Assembly (NCBI RefSeq): GCF_001645385.1 | Contig: NZ_LVHI01000016.1 | Coordinates: 1 to 64,000, forward strand | From: Rhodococcoides kyotonense | GTDB lineage: Bacteria > Actinomycetota > Actinomycetes > Mycobacteriales > Mycobacteriaceae | Direction: 5' to 3' | Length of the DNA stretch: 64,000 nucleotides | In this document: in pieces, positions 7,112-15,926 of the stretch | Position numbering within the stretch: position 1 is the first letter of the stretch | Layout of the letters: every line of letters starts with the position of its first letter | Made by a program: the position numbers and the translations under genes | Notes under the pieces: generated by a model | What the model was told of the DNA's origin: nothing | Seen by the model: the letters and a program-made list of their open reading frames with translations, nothing else | Databases searched by the model: none

Positions 7112-9930
7112 CACTCACCCACCGCGTCGTCACCCAGCCGGAACAGCTCGCGCAGCTCACCGGTGTCCATCTCGGTGACCCAGTTCTCCCCCGTGCCGAC
7201 GGTCATGTCGGCCAATTCCTGCTTGGACGTGAGCATTCCGACGATGCGCTCCTCGATCGTGCCGACGCACAACAACTTGTGGACCTGCACGTTCTTGCGC
7301 TGACCGATACGGAAGGCACGGTCGGTCGCCTGGTTCTCCACCGCCGGGTTCCACCATCGATCCATGTGCACGACGTGGTTGGCCTTCGTCAGGTTCAGGC
7401 CCGTACCACCGGCTTTCAGCGACAGGATCATGATCGGCGGACCGTCGTCGCGCTGGAAGTTCTCGACCATGCGGTCACGCTTCGACTTGGTCACCGCCCC
7501 GTGCAGGAACGGAACCTCGGTACCGAACCGTTCGGCGAGGTACGGGGCGACGATGTCACCGAACTCGCGAAACTGCGTAAAAAGCAACGCTTTCTCGTTG
7601 TCGCCGAGCACCGCGTCGAGAATGTCTTCGATCAATCCGACTTTCCCCGAACGATGCTGCCCGCGCCGCAGCACCGGCGACCCGTCGGACAGAAAATGCG
7701 CGGGGTGATTGCACACCTGCTTGAGTCGCGTGATTGCCGCCAGCACCGCGGCTTTGCGTTTCATGCCCTTCTTGTCGGCGATCTGCGCCATCATCTCGTC
7801 GACGACTGCCTTGTACAACGCCGCCTGCTCGGCCGTGAGATTCGACCGCACCGTCATCTCGTTCTTCTCCGGCAGATCCGAGATCACCGCCGGATCGGTC
7901 TTGACGCGTCGCAGGATGAACGGCGACGTGATCGCCCGCAGCCGCGTCACCGCACCCTCGTCGCCCTCCCGCTCGATCGGCACCGAGAAGCGGTTCCGGA
8001 AATCCGACGGCTTTCCCAGCATCCCCGGGTTGGCGAAATCGAGGATGGATCGCAGCTCGTCCAGTCGGTTCTCGACGGGTGTGCCCGTCAGCGCGAGCTT
8101 GTGTTCGGCGGGAATCGCCCGGGCGGCCCTGGCCTGGGACGTGGTCGAGTTCTTGATGTGCTGGGCTTCGTCGAGCACCATCCGGCGCCAGGTCTGCGCT
8201 GCGAGCCGCTCACGGTCCTTCGCCATCAGCGCATACGTGGTGACGACGAGATCGTGCTCGCCGACGGCCTTGTCGAAGTCGTCGGCCCGCAGCCGCGTCG
8301 GCCCGTGGTGGACCATCACACGCAGGTGCGGGGTGAACTTCGCCGCCTCCCGTTGCCAGTTTCCGACCACGGACATCGGCGCGACGAGAAGCGTCGGCGA
8401 CGGGCTGCTCTCGTGCGCGAGAAGGGCCAGGACCTGCAGTGTCTTACCGAGGCCCATGTCGTCGGCGAGCACGGCACCGAGGCCGAGACGACTCATGAAC
8501 GCAAGCCAGGACAGGCCCCGCTCCTGGTACGGCCGCAGCACGGCGTCGACGGTCTCGGGCGTCGGAATCTGCTCCGGGGACGCGCCGGGTTCGAGCAGCG
8601 TCGCCGCCCAACCCGACGCCTGCACCTCCCCGACGGGCACCGGCGGCGGTTCCGCGATCGTCATCTCTCGCACCAATTTGCCGAACGGGGTGCCGTCGCC
8701 ATGGTGTTCGGCCACGTACCTCGCGGCCCGCGCGAGCTGGCTTCCGTCGGCCATGACCCAGGTGCCCCGGAGACGAACGAGATCTCCCTTGGCCACGGCG
8801 AGCCGATTCATCTCGGCCTCGGTCAGAACCATGTCGCCGAGCTGCAGCTGCCAGTCGTACGACACGAGTTCGTCCATCCCGACGGCCCGATTGTCCGCGG
8901 CCTTGCTGACGGGTACGTCGACGCGCAACCGCATCGACGGATCGAGACGTGTCCACGCGCGCGGCAGCAGCACGGCGACGCCCGCGGACTGCAGCGCGGT
9001 CGCACCGTGCTCGACCAGGTCGATGACGACCGACGTCGGCAGCAACAGGTCGAGCGAGTTCGGGGCGTTCGGCAGATCCCGCAGGCGCGGATACGCGGCG
9101 ACGGCCTCACCCACCTTGCGGACGGCCGTGCTGAGCAGCGACGCGTCGACGCGTCGGTTCATCGGAACGGGAATGGGCGCGTCGTCGCCGACACGCAGGC
9201 ACACCTGGAGAGTCCAGAGAAGCTCGTCCTCGGTGTCCTCGGTGTCCTCGTCGTCGTCGGGCTCGAGCAGCCGCAGCACGAGCGACGGCTCGTCGACGGT
9301 CAGGCTGGCTCGCCAGGTGTCCAGCAGCGTCGCAGTCTGTTGAACGCCCTCGAGGTAGGGCTCGTCGTCGACGAGCGCCTGCCACATCGGATGTTCCGTA
9401 TTCGGTTTGCCGAGAATCGATCTCACGATCGGGTCGGTGAGCTCGTCGACAATGCTGCCGAGCAGCTGCCTCGGTCGACCCGTGGCGCGCAGCGCGGGCG
9501 GCATCGCGACGGCGAGTTCACTGAGCCAGGCGCGCTGACGCTCCCCACCGACGAGCGTCCATCGTGGCCACCATTGGCCGTCGGCGCGCGTCAGTGTCGG
9601 GACGACGCGCCCGGCCTTCGCCCACGCTTCGATTCCGCGGGCGACGTGACCTAGGTAGCGCAGATCCCCGGAGATTCCGGAGTGCGACGACGGAGTGCGC
9701 AGCAGCAATTCCGCGGCATTCATGGGAGCAAGAGCGATGGCCGGGATCTGCGCTGTGTCGGCCCGACCGGAAGCCGACGGGAACGCGACGGTTGCACGAG
9801 CTCGAAAAGTCCTGGTCAGCGCACGTGCATGTGCAGCGGGAAGTTCGGGCTCGTGTCCGGTGGAGAGCTCGTCGTTCCACAGCATCAGGCCCTCTTCCGT
9901 GGACCAGAGACCGTGCAGCATGCTGTCCAT
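7111..9930 (-). CDS. SNF2 family DEAD/DEAH-box helicase
   Basis: A 939-residue SWI2/SNF2 ATPase expected to translocate on double-stranded nucleic acid. The first ~450 residues are an uncharacterised N-terminal region. The ATPase core follows: LRPYQERGLSWL, Walker A GAVLADDMGLGKT (Lys near 496), the DEAQ box VLDEAQHIKN near 586, LTGTPVENRL, then the second lobe with LSLKAGGTGLNLTKANHVVH and DRAFRIGQ. The start is ATG 9930 or ATG 9921. The open frame continues to 10107, but that would cover the divergent promoter and the start of the + strand oxidoreductase. No strong ribosome site is visible. Translation is coupled to the SWIM gene. Confidence 0.9.
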   Translation of the reverse strand: MDSMLHGLWSTEEGLMLWNDELSTGHEPELPAAHARALTRTFRARATVAFPSASGRADTAQIPAIALAPMNAAELLLRTPSSHSGISGDLRYLGHVARGIEAWAKAGRVVPTLTRADGQWWPRWTLVGGERQRAWLSELAVAMPPALRATGRPRQLLGSIVDELTDPIVRSILGKPNTEHPMWQALVDDEPYLEGVQQTATLLDTWRASLTVDEPSLVLRLLEPDDDEDTEDTEDELLWTLQVCLRVGDDAPIPVPMNRRVDASLLSTAVRKVGEAVAAYPRLRDLPNAPNSLDLLLPTSVVIDLVEHGATALQSAGVAVLLPRAWTRLDPSMRLRVDVPVSKAADNRAVGMDELVSYDWQLQLGDMVLTEAEMNRLAVAKGDLVRLRGTWVMADGSQLARAARYVAEHHGDGTPFGKLVREMTIAEPPPVPVGEVQASGWAATLLEPGASPEQIPTPETVDAVLRPYQERGLSWLAFMSRLGLGAVLADDMGLGKTLQVLALLAHESSPSPTLLVAPMSVVGNWQREAAKFTPHLRVMVHHGPTRLRADDFDKAVGEHDLVVTTYALMAKDRERLAAQTWRRMVLDEAQHIKNSTTSQARAARAIPAEHKLALTGTPVENRLDELRSILDFANPGMLGKPSDFRNRFSVPIEREGDEGAVTRLRAITSPFILRRVKTDPAVISDLPEKNEMTVRSNLTAEQAALYKAVVDEMMAQIADKKGMKRKAAVLAAITRLKQVCNHPAHFLSDGSPVLRRGQHRSGKVGLIEDILDAVLGDNEKALLFTQFREFGDIVAPYLAERFGTEVPFLHGAVTKSKRDRMVENFQRDDGPPIMILSLKAGGTGLNLTKANHVVHMDRWWNPAVENQATDRAFRIGQRKNVQVHKLLCVGTIEERIVGMLTSKQELADMTVGTGENWVTEMDTGELRELFRLGDDAVGE

Positions 9931-10048
9931 CCAATCAGGTTGGGCCTGGTGTTCCAGTGGTGACCCGCGGCGTGCGGATTCCCGCTCCGAGACACGCGAA
10001 AGTGGAACACCATGCTCATCCTTTGCTTGCTTTTGGCACAGTGGATGC

Positions 10049-10954
10049 ATGATCGCGTATGGATTCAGCGAGTACGGCGGGCCCGAAACCGAGTATTTTC
10101 TCGACATTCCGATCCCGGATCCTGGACAGGGTCAGCTCCTGATCGCGGTCCACGCCGCGGGCGTCAATCCCGCCGACTGGAAGGTCAGATCCGGCAATCG
10201 CAAGGACACCGTGCAGACGCAGTTGCCCGCGGTCCTCGGTCGCGAGGTAGCGGGCACGGTCGTTCAGGTCGGCACCCACACCGACGGCTTCTCGGTCGGC
10301 GACGAGGTGTTCGGCTCGACCGCAGCCGGGCACGGCGGATACGCGCAGTACACCGTGCTCAATGCAGCGAACACGGCCGTCAAGCCCGAATCCGTGTCGT
10401 TCGCCGCCGCCGCCACGTTGCCGGTCGCGGCAGGTACCGCGTACGACGCGTTGGACCAACTCGCTCTGCACAAGAAGGACACGCTGCTCGTTCTGGGGGC
10501 GGGCGGCGGCGTCGGCTCGGCGGCGCTGCAACTGGCACGCGCCGACGGCATCTCGACCATCGGCGTCGCCAGTGCGCGCAAGAAGGACTGGGTGAACAGC
10601 CTCGGTGCGACGTTCGTGGAATCCGGCGAGAGCTTCACGGACTCGGTCGACCGTCCCGTCGACGGAATCTTCGACCTGGTCGGAGGAGATACCCTTCGCG
10701 CCGCCGCAGCGCACACCACGCCCGGCGCACCGATCATCAGCGTCGCCGATCCGGTGCTCGCCGCGTCACTCGGAGGATCGGGAGTCGCACGCGATCGCAG
10801 CGCCGCTGCATTCACCCGACTCGCCGAACTGGTCGCGTCGGGAGTTCTTCGGCCGCACATCGAATCGACGTTCCCGCTCGAGCGTGCAGGCGAGGCACTG
10901 GCAGCCGTCGAGAGCGGACACGCGACAGGCAAGGTCGTCGTCGAGGTGAGCTGA
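10049..10954 (+). CDS. Zinc-free NADP-dependent quinone oxidoreductase (MDR superfamily)
   Basis: A 301-residue medium-chain dehydrogenase/reductase of the quinone oxidoreductase branch, reducing quinones or enones with NADPH in the cytosol. Evidence is the N-terminal GroES-like fold (AAGVNPADWKVRSG, PAVLGREVAGTV) without the zinc cysteines, then the nucleotide-binding motif LLVLGAGGGVGSAALQLA. The C-terminal HIESTFPLERAGEALAAVESG and KVVVEV are typical. ATG 10049 was chosen because it begins the conserved MIAYGFSEYGGPE; the open frame upstream is antisense to the SNF2 gene. The physiological substrate is unknown. Confidence 0.87.
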   Translation: MIAYGFSEYGGPETEYFLDIPIPDPGQGQLLIAVHAAGVNPADWKVRSGNRKDTVQTQLPAVLGREVAGTVVQVGTHTDGFSVGDEVFGSTAAGHGGYAQYTVLNAANTAVKPESVSFAAAATLPVAAGTAYDALDQLALHKKDTLLVLGAGGGVGSAALQLARADGISTIGVASARKKDWVNSLGATFVESGESFTDSVDRPVDGIFDLVGGDTLRAAAAHTTPGAPIISVADPVLAASLGGSGVARDRSAAAFTRLAELVASGVLRPHIESTFPLERAGEALAAVESGHATGKVVVEVS

Positions 10955-11018
10955 CCGTGTCGGACCCGTACGGCACACTTCTTGCCGAAGGTTCGAAATC
11001 GCCGACGATTGGGTGTGT

Positions 11019-11735
11019 GTGAAGAAGCTGCGTATTGCGCTGCTGTTGGTGGTCGTCACGTTGGCGATGTCGGCGTTCGGGTCGTGCGACACGTCGAACA
11101 TCCCCGGTTTCTCCGCCCCTCCTCCTGCGCCCGGAAGCCCCACGCGCGCACAGATAGACGAGCTTCTCGGTCGAGTGCACGTCGTCGCCGCACGCCCCGA
11201 CGCGGTCGGCTACGAGCGAGGATGCAAGAGCGGTCAGGGGTGCGTGTTCGGGCCTGCATGGACCGACGACTACGACGGCCCCGGCGGTCACGACGGCTGC
11301 GGCACCCGAGACAACGTTCTCGCCAAGGACATGACCGATCTCGTGTTCAAGCCGGGCACGCGTAACTGCGTCGTGCTCGAAGGCACTCTCGCCGATCCCT
11401 ATTCGGGCACCGTCATGAAGTTCAGCAAGTCCGACGCGAGCAAGGTCCAGATCGACCACGTCTACCCGTTGTCCGCGGCGTGGGACATGGGAGCCAACGG
11501 ATGGCTGCCCGAGAAGCGCGTTCAGTTCGCCAACGACATCGACTTCAATCTGTTGGCGGTCGGCGGTACCGACAACCAGTCGAAGAGCGACAGCACTCCG
11601 GCACAGTGGCTTCCGCCGAACGCGGCGTACCACTGCTTCTATGCAGGCAAATACCTGTCCGTCGCGGCCCAGTACGGGCTGCCGATCACCCAGGCCGACC
11701 AGCGAGCATTGGCGTCGATCTCCGAGAAGTGCTGA
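11019..11735 (+). CDS. Exported HNH-family nuclease (DUF1524 / GmrSD C-terminal type)
   Basis: A 238-residue protein with an N-terminal signal sequence (MKKLRIALLLVVVTLAMSAF) and a Cys just after it, so it is exported and perhaps lipid-anchored, though the FGSC lipobox is imperfect. The mature part has the HNH-like catalytic core of the DUF1524 family: QIDHVYPLSAAWDMGA supplies the Asp-His, and FANDIDFNLLAVGGTDNQSK the Asn and distal residues. Several cysteines could form disulfides. GTG 11019 gives a clean signal peptide; GTG 11013 is also possible. A role in extracellular DNA use or competition is inferred only from export and family. Confidence 0.83.
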   Translation: MKKLRIALLLVVVTLAMSAFGSCDTSNIPGFSAPPPAPGSPTRAQIDELLGRVHVVAARPDAVGYERGCKSGQGCVFGPAWTDDYDGPGGHDGCGTRDNVLAKDMTDLVFKPGTRNCVVLEGTLADPYSGTVMKFSKSDASKVQIDHVYPLSAAWDMGANGWLPEKRVQFANDIDFNLLAVGGTDNQSKSDSTPAQWLPPNAAYHCFYAGKYLSVAAQYGLPITQADQRALASISEKC

Positions 11736-11751
11736 GCGTAGAGTACTGACG

Positions 11752-12567
11752 ATGTCGCGCAGCTTCCTCAACCGTGAAACTCAGCTCTGCATGTCGTTGT
11801 CGGGACGACCGAGCAACATCGGTACGCGATTCCACAACTACCTGTACGACGAACTCGACCTGAACTTCGTCTACAAGGCATTCACGACGACCGATCTTCC
11901 CGCCGCGATCGGTGGAGTTCGCGCACTGGGTATCCGCGGGTGCGCCGTGTCGATGCCGTTCAAGGAGGACGTCATCGCACTCGTCGACGTGATGCACGAT
12001 TCGGCGAGCGCCATCGACTCGGTCAACACCATCGTCAACGAGAACGGCGTACTGCACGCCTACAACACCGACTACCAGGCCGTCGCGAATCTGCTCGCGT
12101 CGTCCGGGTTCGCGACCGACTGGTCCGTCGCCGTCACGGGAAGCGGAGGAATGGCCAAGGCCGTCGTTGCCGCACTTCGTGATTCGGGCTTCACCGACGG
12201 AACCGTCGTCGCCCGCAACACCGACACCGGACGAGCGTTGGCCGACGCGTACGGATACGCCTATTCCCAGTACACCGTCGACGCAGACCTCCTCGTCAAC
12301 GTCACCCCCATCGGCATGGACGGCGGCCCCGACGCCGACGCATCCCCGTTCTCGGACGATCGAATCTCCGCCGCGCAGGCCGTGTTCGACGTCGTCGCCA
12401 TGCCGTCGGAGACACCGTTGATCGTTGCGGCTCGTGCGGCCGGCAAACCCGTCGTCACCGGCGCCGAGGTCATCGCGCTGCAGGCGGCCGAGCAGTTCCA
12501 CCTGTACACCGGGGTCCGGCCGACCGACGAGCAGGTGCGACGGGCGTCGGAATTCTCGCGACGCTAG
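11752..12567 (+). CDS. Shikimate dehydrogenase-like protein (AroE family)
   Basis: A 271-residue AroE-fold NAD(P) oxidoreductase. The substrate pocket is intact: MSLSGRPSNIGTRFHN gives the paired Ser and HN, AVSMPFKEDV gives the catalytic Lys, DSVNTIVNENG follows, and AYNTDYQA supplies the catalytic Asp. The nucleotide motif is AVTGSGGMAKAVV, a slightly altered GxGGxxxA. There are no aromatic-pathway genes around it, so it may be a paralogue with a quinate-like or other substrate. The ATG at 11752 begins the conserved domain. It ends one base from the convergent isomerase gene, leaving no room for a terminator. Confidence 0.82.
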   Translation: MSRSFLNRETQLCMSLSGRPSNIGTRFHNYLYDELDLNFVYKAFTTTDLPAAIGGVRALGIRGCAVSMPFKEDVIALVDVMHDSASAIDSVNTIVNENGVLHAYNTDYQAVANLLASSGFATDWSVAVTGSGGMAKAVVAALRDSGFTDGTVVARNTDTGRALADAYGYAYSQYTVDADLLVNVTPIGMDGGPDADASPFSDDRISAAQAVFDVVAMPSETPLIVAARAAGKPVVTGAEVIALQAAEQFHLYTGVRPTDEQVRRASEFSRR

Positions 12568-12568
12568 C

Positions 12569-13069
12569 TCAGTCGCAGACCGCCTTGGCCTCGTCCTCGG
12601 CGGTCGCGAGTGCGCCGGACTCGTACTCGCCGATCGCCGCGACCTTCGCCGCGGACGCCGACGCCGGGTCGAACGTGTAGCCGAGCCATTCCTTGGCCAG
12701 ACGTCGAGCGAGCTCGATACCGATCACGCGCTGTCCCATGCACAACACCTGGGCGTCGTTGCTGAGCACCGCGCGTTCGACCGAGAAACTGTCGTGTGCC
12801 GTCACAGCCCGAACACCGGGTACCTTGTTGGCACTGATCGCGACTCCGAGCCCGGTACCGCAGACGAGCAGCGCACGGTCGGCAGTACCGTCGGCGATCA
12901 TGCGGGCTGCCGTGACCGCGACATGGGGGTACGCAGTGTGCTCGTCGTCGCCGACGCCTACATCGGCGACCGATTCGACTCTCTCGTCGTTCCGAAGATC
13001 GGCCAGCAATGTCTGCTTGTACTGAAGACCTGCGTCGTCACAGCCGACGACGATGCGGAGTTTGCTCAT
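12569..13069 (-). CDS. RpiB/LacAB-family sugar-phosphate isomerase, probable D-erythrulose-4-phosphate isomerase
   Basis: A 166-residue aldose-ketose isomerase of the ribose-5-phosphate isomerase B fold, last gene of the polyol operon. The family motifs are a [10 protein letters not shown] start, the anion-binding [16 protein letters not shown] with its Cys, [20 protein letters not shown] and the CMGQRVIG strand. The DDAG variant in place of the usual SDHAG is what I recall for the EryI/DerI branch acting on D-erythrulose 4-phosphate. Context supports that over a pentose pathway role: it follows a DhaK-DhaL kinase with an ATGA overlap and lies in a tetritol-type cluster. Ribose-5-phosphate isomerase remains possible. 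Confidence 0.85.
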   Translation of the reverse strand: MSKLRIVVGCDDAGLQYKQTLLADLRNDERVESVADVGVGDDEHTAYPHVAVTAARMIADGTADRALLVCGTGLGVAISANKVPGVRAVTAHDSFSVERAVLSNDAQVLCMGQRVIGIELARRLAKEWLGYTFDPASASAAKVAAIGEYESGALATAEDEAKAVCD

Positions 13070-14796
13070 GATCGGAGTCCTCGTGTCGTGAAGAGTTCGG
13101 CGACGGTGGCTACACACATCGCCAGTGAGATCGCGCCCGCGTCGGGTGTACCGACGCTCTTCTCGGCGAGCGGGCGTGCCCGTCCCACCCTCGGGCGTAG
13201 TTCGGCCGTGTCGTCGGCTGCCGTTCGCGCCACGACAGCTGCATCGGTCCATGCGGTTCGCCACTCGTTTCCGCCGGCCACCGATTTCTCGATCGCGCCC
13301 ACGAACGGGTCGAACGCGTCGAGCATCGTCTTGTCTCCGAGCGCCGCCCCACCGAGCGACGTCAGCGCGTCGTAGCCTGCTCGCAGCGCCTCGGCGACGG
13401 CACGGTCGTCGGGAGTTCCGTTGTTGCCGAGCCGGTTTCCGATGGCGGTCAGGGCGGCGCCCCACAAGACGCCGGATGTGCCTCCGGCTTTCGCAGCCCA
13501 CGCGGATCCGGCCGCGGCCAGAACAGAACCGGCTCCGGCCCGACGCGAGACCGCCTCGTCGGCCGCCTTGCTTCCCGCAGCTGTGCCCTTGACCATTCCG
13601 CGGCCATGATCGCCGTCACCGGCCACGGCGTCGATCCGTCCGAGCTCGTCCTCGGCATCCGCCATCCGCTCGGCGAGGGCTTTCAGCGACGCTGCGACGA
13701 ATGTGCCGCAGTCGCGGGAGGATTCGTCCGACTCGGGGAGGGTGTCGTCGTCGACGGCAGCAACTGCATCGGTTGACCGCCGCTGCCCCGCGTCGGCGTC
13801 GACGATTCCCTTGCGGTAGGCCGGGGTGTCGGCGGGCGAGGTCCACAACTGTTCGAGTTCGTCGTCGAGCCACATGACGGTCAGCGAGCAGCCTGCCATG
13901 TCGAGGCTCGTGACGAGTTCTCCGACCTCCGGATCCACAATCGTGTACCCGGCGTCCCGCAGGCGTGCGGCCGCCCCGGACCATACGACGAACAATTCTT
14001 CGTACTTGGTACGTCCGAGTCCGTTGAGGATGACCGCGATTCGGTTGCCACTGCCCGCGGGCTTCTCCGCCAGCACTCCGTCGACGAGGAGTTCCGCGAG
14101 TTCCGACGCCGTGGGCATGGCGTGCGAGGACACCCCGGGTTCGCCGTGGATACCGAGACCGAGATCCATCGTCCCCTGTGCCACCGTGAACAGCGGATCG
14201 GCGGCACCCGGCATCGTGCAGCCGTCGAAGGCGACGCCGAGCGTACGGGTCGCGTCGTTCGCCGCGATACCCACACGTTCGACGCCGTTCATGTCGTATC
14301 CGGAATCGGCTGCTGCAGAAGCACATCGGAACACCGTGAAATCTCCGGCGATTCCGCGGCGCTTGGCAATCTGGTCTTTCGGTGCGCTCGCGATATCGTC
14401 CGTGACTGCGAGATATCGCGCGTCGATACCCTCGGACCTCAGCTTCTGCACTGCCAGACCGAAGTTCATGACGTCACCGGCGTAGTTTCCGGTCGTCAGC
14501 AGTACCCCTCCCCCGTTGTCCGCGGCCCGCGCGACCGACGCCGCGTCGTCGGCGGACGGCGAGGTGAAGATGTTGCCCACCACAGCGCCGTCGGCGAATC
14601 CGCGACCGACCACGCCGCAGAAGGCGGGATAGTGACCGGAACCGCCGCCGACCACGACGGCCGCCTTTCCCTGCGGTGTCTCGGTCGCGCGGACGACACC
14701 CCCGGGCACGCCCACCACGTACCGAGCGTTGGCGTCGAGAAAACCGTCCAGCATGTCCTCCATGAAGGAGGACGGATCGTTGAAAAGCTTCGTCAC
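13066..14796 (-). CDS. Dihydroxyacetone kinase-family protein (DhaK-DhaL fusion), probable erythrulose kinase
   Basis: A 576-residue ATP-dependent ketose kinase. Residues ~1-330 are the DhaK domain with [13 protein letters not shown], the [10 protein letters not shown] segment and His217 in GIHGEPG, which forms the covalent hemiaminal with the carbonyl substrate. After an acidic linker, ~370-576 is the DhaL domain with [12 protein letters not shown], which binds Mg-ATP. DhaK-DhaL fusions phosphorylate dihydroxyacetone or, in the LerK/DerK branch described in M. smegmatis, L- or D-erythrulose. Placement between a tetritol-type transporter and an RpiB isomerase favours erythrulose. Which enantiomer is used cannot be read from the sequence. 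Confidence 0.88.
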   Translation of the reverse strand: MTKLFNDPSSFMEDMLDGFLDANARYVVGVPGGVVRATETPQGKAAVVVGGGSGHYPAFCGVVGRGFADGAVVGNIFTSPSADDAASVARAADNGGGVLLTTGNYAGDVMNFGLAVQKLRSEGIDARYLAVTDDIASAPKDQIAKRRGIAGDFTVFRCASAAADSGYDMNGVERVGIAANDATRTLGVAFDGCTMPGAADPLFTVAQGTMDLGLGIHGEPGVSSHAMPTASELAELLVDGVLAEKPAGSGNRIAVILNGLGRTKYEELFVVWSGAAARLRDAGYTIVDPEVGELVTSLDMAGCSLTVMWLDDELEQLWTSPADTPAYRKGIVDADAGQRRSTDAVAAVDDDTLPESDESSRDCGTFVAASLKALAERMADAEDELGRIDAVAGDGDHGRGMVKGTAAGSKAADEAVSRRAGAGSVLAAAGSAWAAKAGGTSGVLWGAALTAIGNRLGNNGTPDDRAVAEALRAGYDALTSLGGAALGDKTMLDAFDPFVGAIEKSVAGGNEWRTAWTDAAVVARTAADDTAELRPRVGRARPLAEKSVGTPDAGAISLAMCVATVAELFTTRGLRS

Positions 14797-14804
14797 GGCA
14801 GTTC

Positions 14805-15926
14805 CTATCGGAGTCGACGACCGGAATCGCGGTCGAACAAGTAGATGCGTTCGGCCGGAGCCGAGAGCGCGCAGCGGTCGTGGGTGCGGAACCGCTCGCG
14901 CGCAGGTGTCTGCACGACGAACGTCTCGCCGCCGGTCGCGGCGACCGTCGCCTGACCGAACTCCATCAGGTGTTCGAAGTAGTCCACCGACACGGCAATC
15001 TGCCCCGCTCTCGGTGCGCCGGAGGCCAGAACGGCGTCCTGGGGCCGAATTCCGACCTTGACGAGGGTGCCGTCGGCAACCTTCTTCGCCGCGACGGGCA
15101 ACATCCCGCCTCCGATCTCGACGGACGTCTCGCCACCGGACGAGCGGACGATTCCATCGACGACGTTGATCTGCGGTTCGCCGACGAAGCCTGCCACGAA
15201 CAGGTTCGCCGGGTCGTCGAACACTTCGTCGGGCGTCCCGAACTGCTGGATGACGCCGCCGTCCATGACCGCGAGCCGGTCTGCGAGGCTCAACGCCTCG
15301 ACCTGATCGTGGGTGACGACGATCGTCGTGTAGCCGAATTCACGTTGCAGCATCTTGAGCTCGCGTCGAACACGTTGGCGCGCAGACGCATCGAGATGCG
15401 ACAACGGCTCGTCGAGCAGCAGCACCGGTGGGTTGCGCACGAGTGCCCGCGCCAATGCGACGCGCTGCTTCTGACCGCTCGACAGACCGGCGGGCCTCAG
15501 ATCGAGAAGGTCGTCCATCTCGAGTCGCCGGGCGATGGAATTCACCAATTCGTCGGCGTTCTTGACCTTGCGCGCCTTCAGCCCATACGCAAGGTTCTCG
15601 CGGATGGTCAACGGCGGATACAGCGCGTAACTCTCGAATCCGACACCGACTTCGCGTTTTCCTGGAGGGAGGTCGGTGATCGTCCGGTCACCGATGCGTA
15701 TCTGGCCACTGGTCACGGTTTCCAGACCGGCGATCATCCGGAGGGTGGTGGTCTTGCCGCACCCCGACGGCCCCAGCAACGCAACTAGTTCCCCCGGCTC
15801 GATCGCCAGGTCGATTCCCTTGACCGCTTTGAACCCCTCGCGCCCACGCGAGGAGTACGTCTTGACCAGAGTGTCGAGCGTGAGACTCTGTGCCACTGCG
15901 GTCGGCTTGGTCTGTACGGCAGTCAT
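14805..15926 (-). CDS. ABC transporter ATP-binding protein (polyol importer, ATPase A)
   Basis: A 373-residue MalK/UgpC-type importer ATPase with a C-terminal regulatory TOBE-like domain (~250-373). Walker A is GPSGCGKTTT, the signature is LSSGQKQRVALARAL instead of LSGGQ, Walker B is PVLLLDEPLSHLDA, and the H-loop is VVTHDQVEA. The Q-loop reads VGFESYALYP: the usual Gln is Glu. The adjacent ATPase shows the same change, so the pair is probably a heterodimer belonging to the glycerol/polyol (GlpST-like) subfamily. The start codon abuts the stop of the preceding ATPase, implying coupled expression. Confidence 0.92.
   Translation of the reverse strand: MTAVQTKPTAVAQSLTLDTLVKTYSSRGREGFKAVKGIDLAIEPGELVALLGPSGCGKTTTLRMIAGLETVTSGQIRIGDRTITDLPPGKREVGVGFESYALYPPLTIRENLAYGLKARKVKNADELVNSIARRLEMDDLLDLRPAGLSSGQKQRVALARALVRNPPVLLLDEPLSHLDASARQRVRRELKMLQREFGYTTIVVTHDQVEALSLADRLAVMDGGVIQQFGTPDEVFDDPANLFVAGFVGEPQINVVDGIVRSSGGETSVEIGGGMLPVAAKKVADGTLVKVGIRPQDAVLASGAPRAGQIAVSVDYFEHLMEFGQATVAATGGETFVVQTPARERFRTHDRCALSAPAERIYLFDRDSGRRLR

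Noticed and set aside
7279..9654. Long + strand open frame (791 codons) opposite the SNF2 gene
   Set aside because: Low-complexity basic composition and antisense to a well-supported helicase.
9931..10107. N-terminal extension of the SNF2 helicase
   Set aside because: Would cover the divergent promoter and the first codons of the quinone oxidoreductase.
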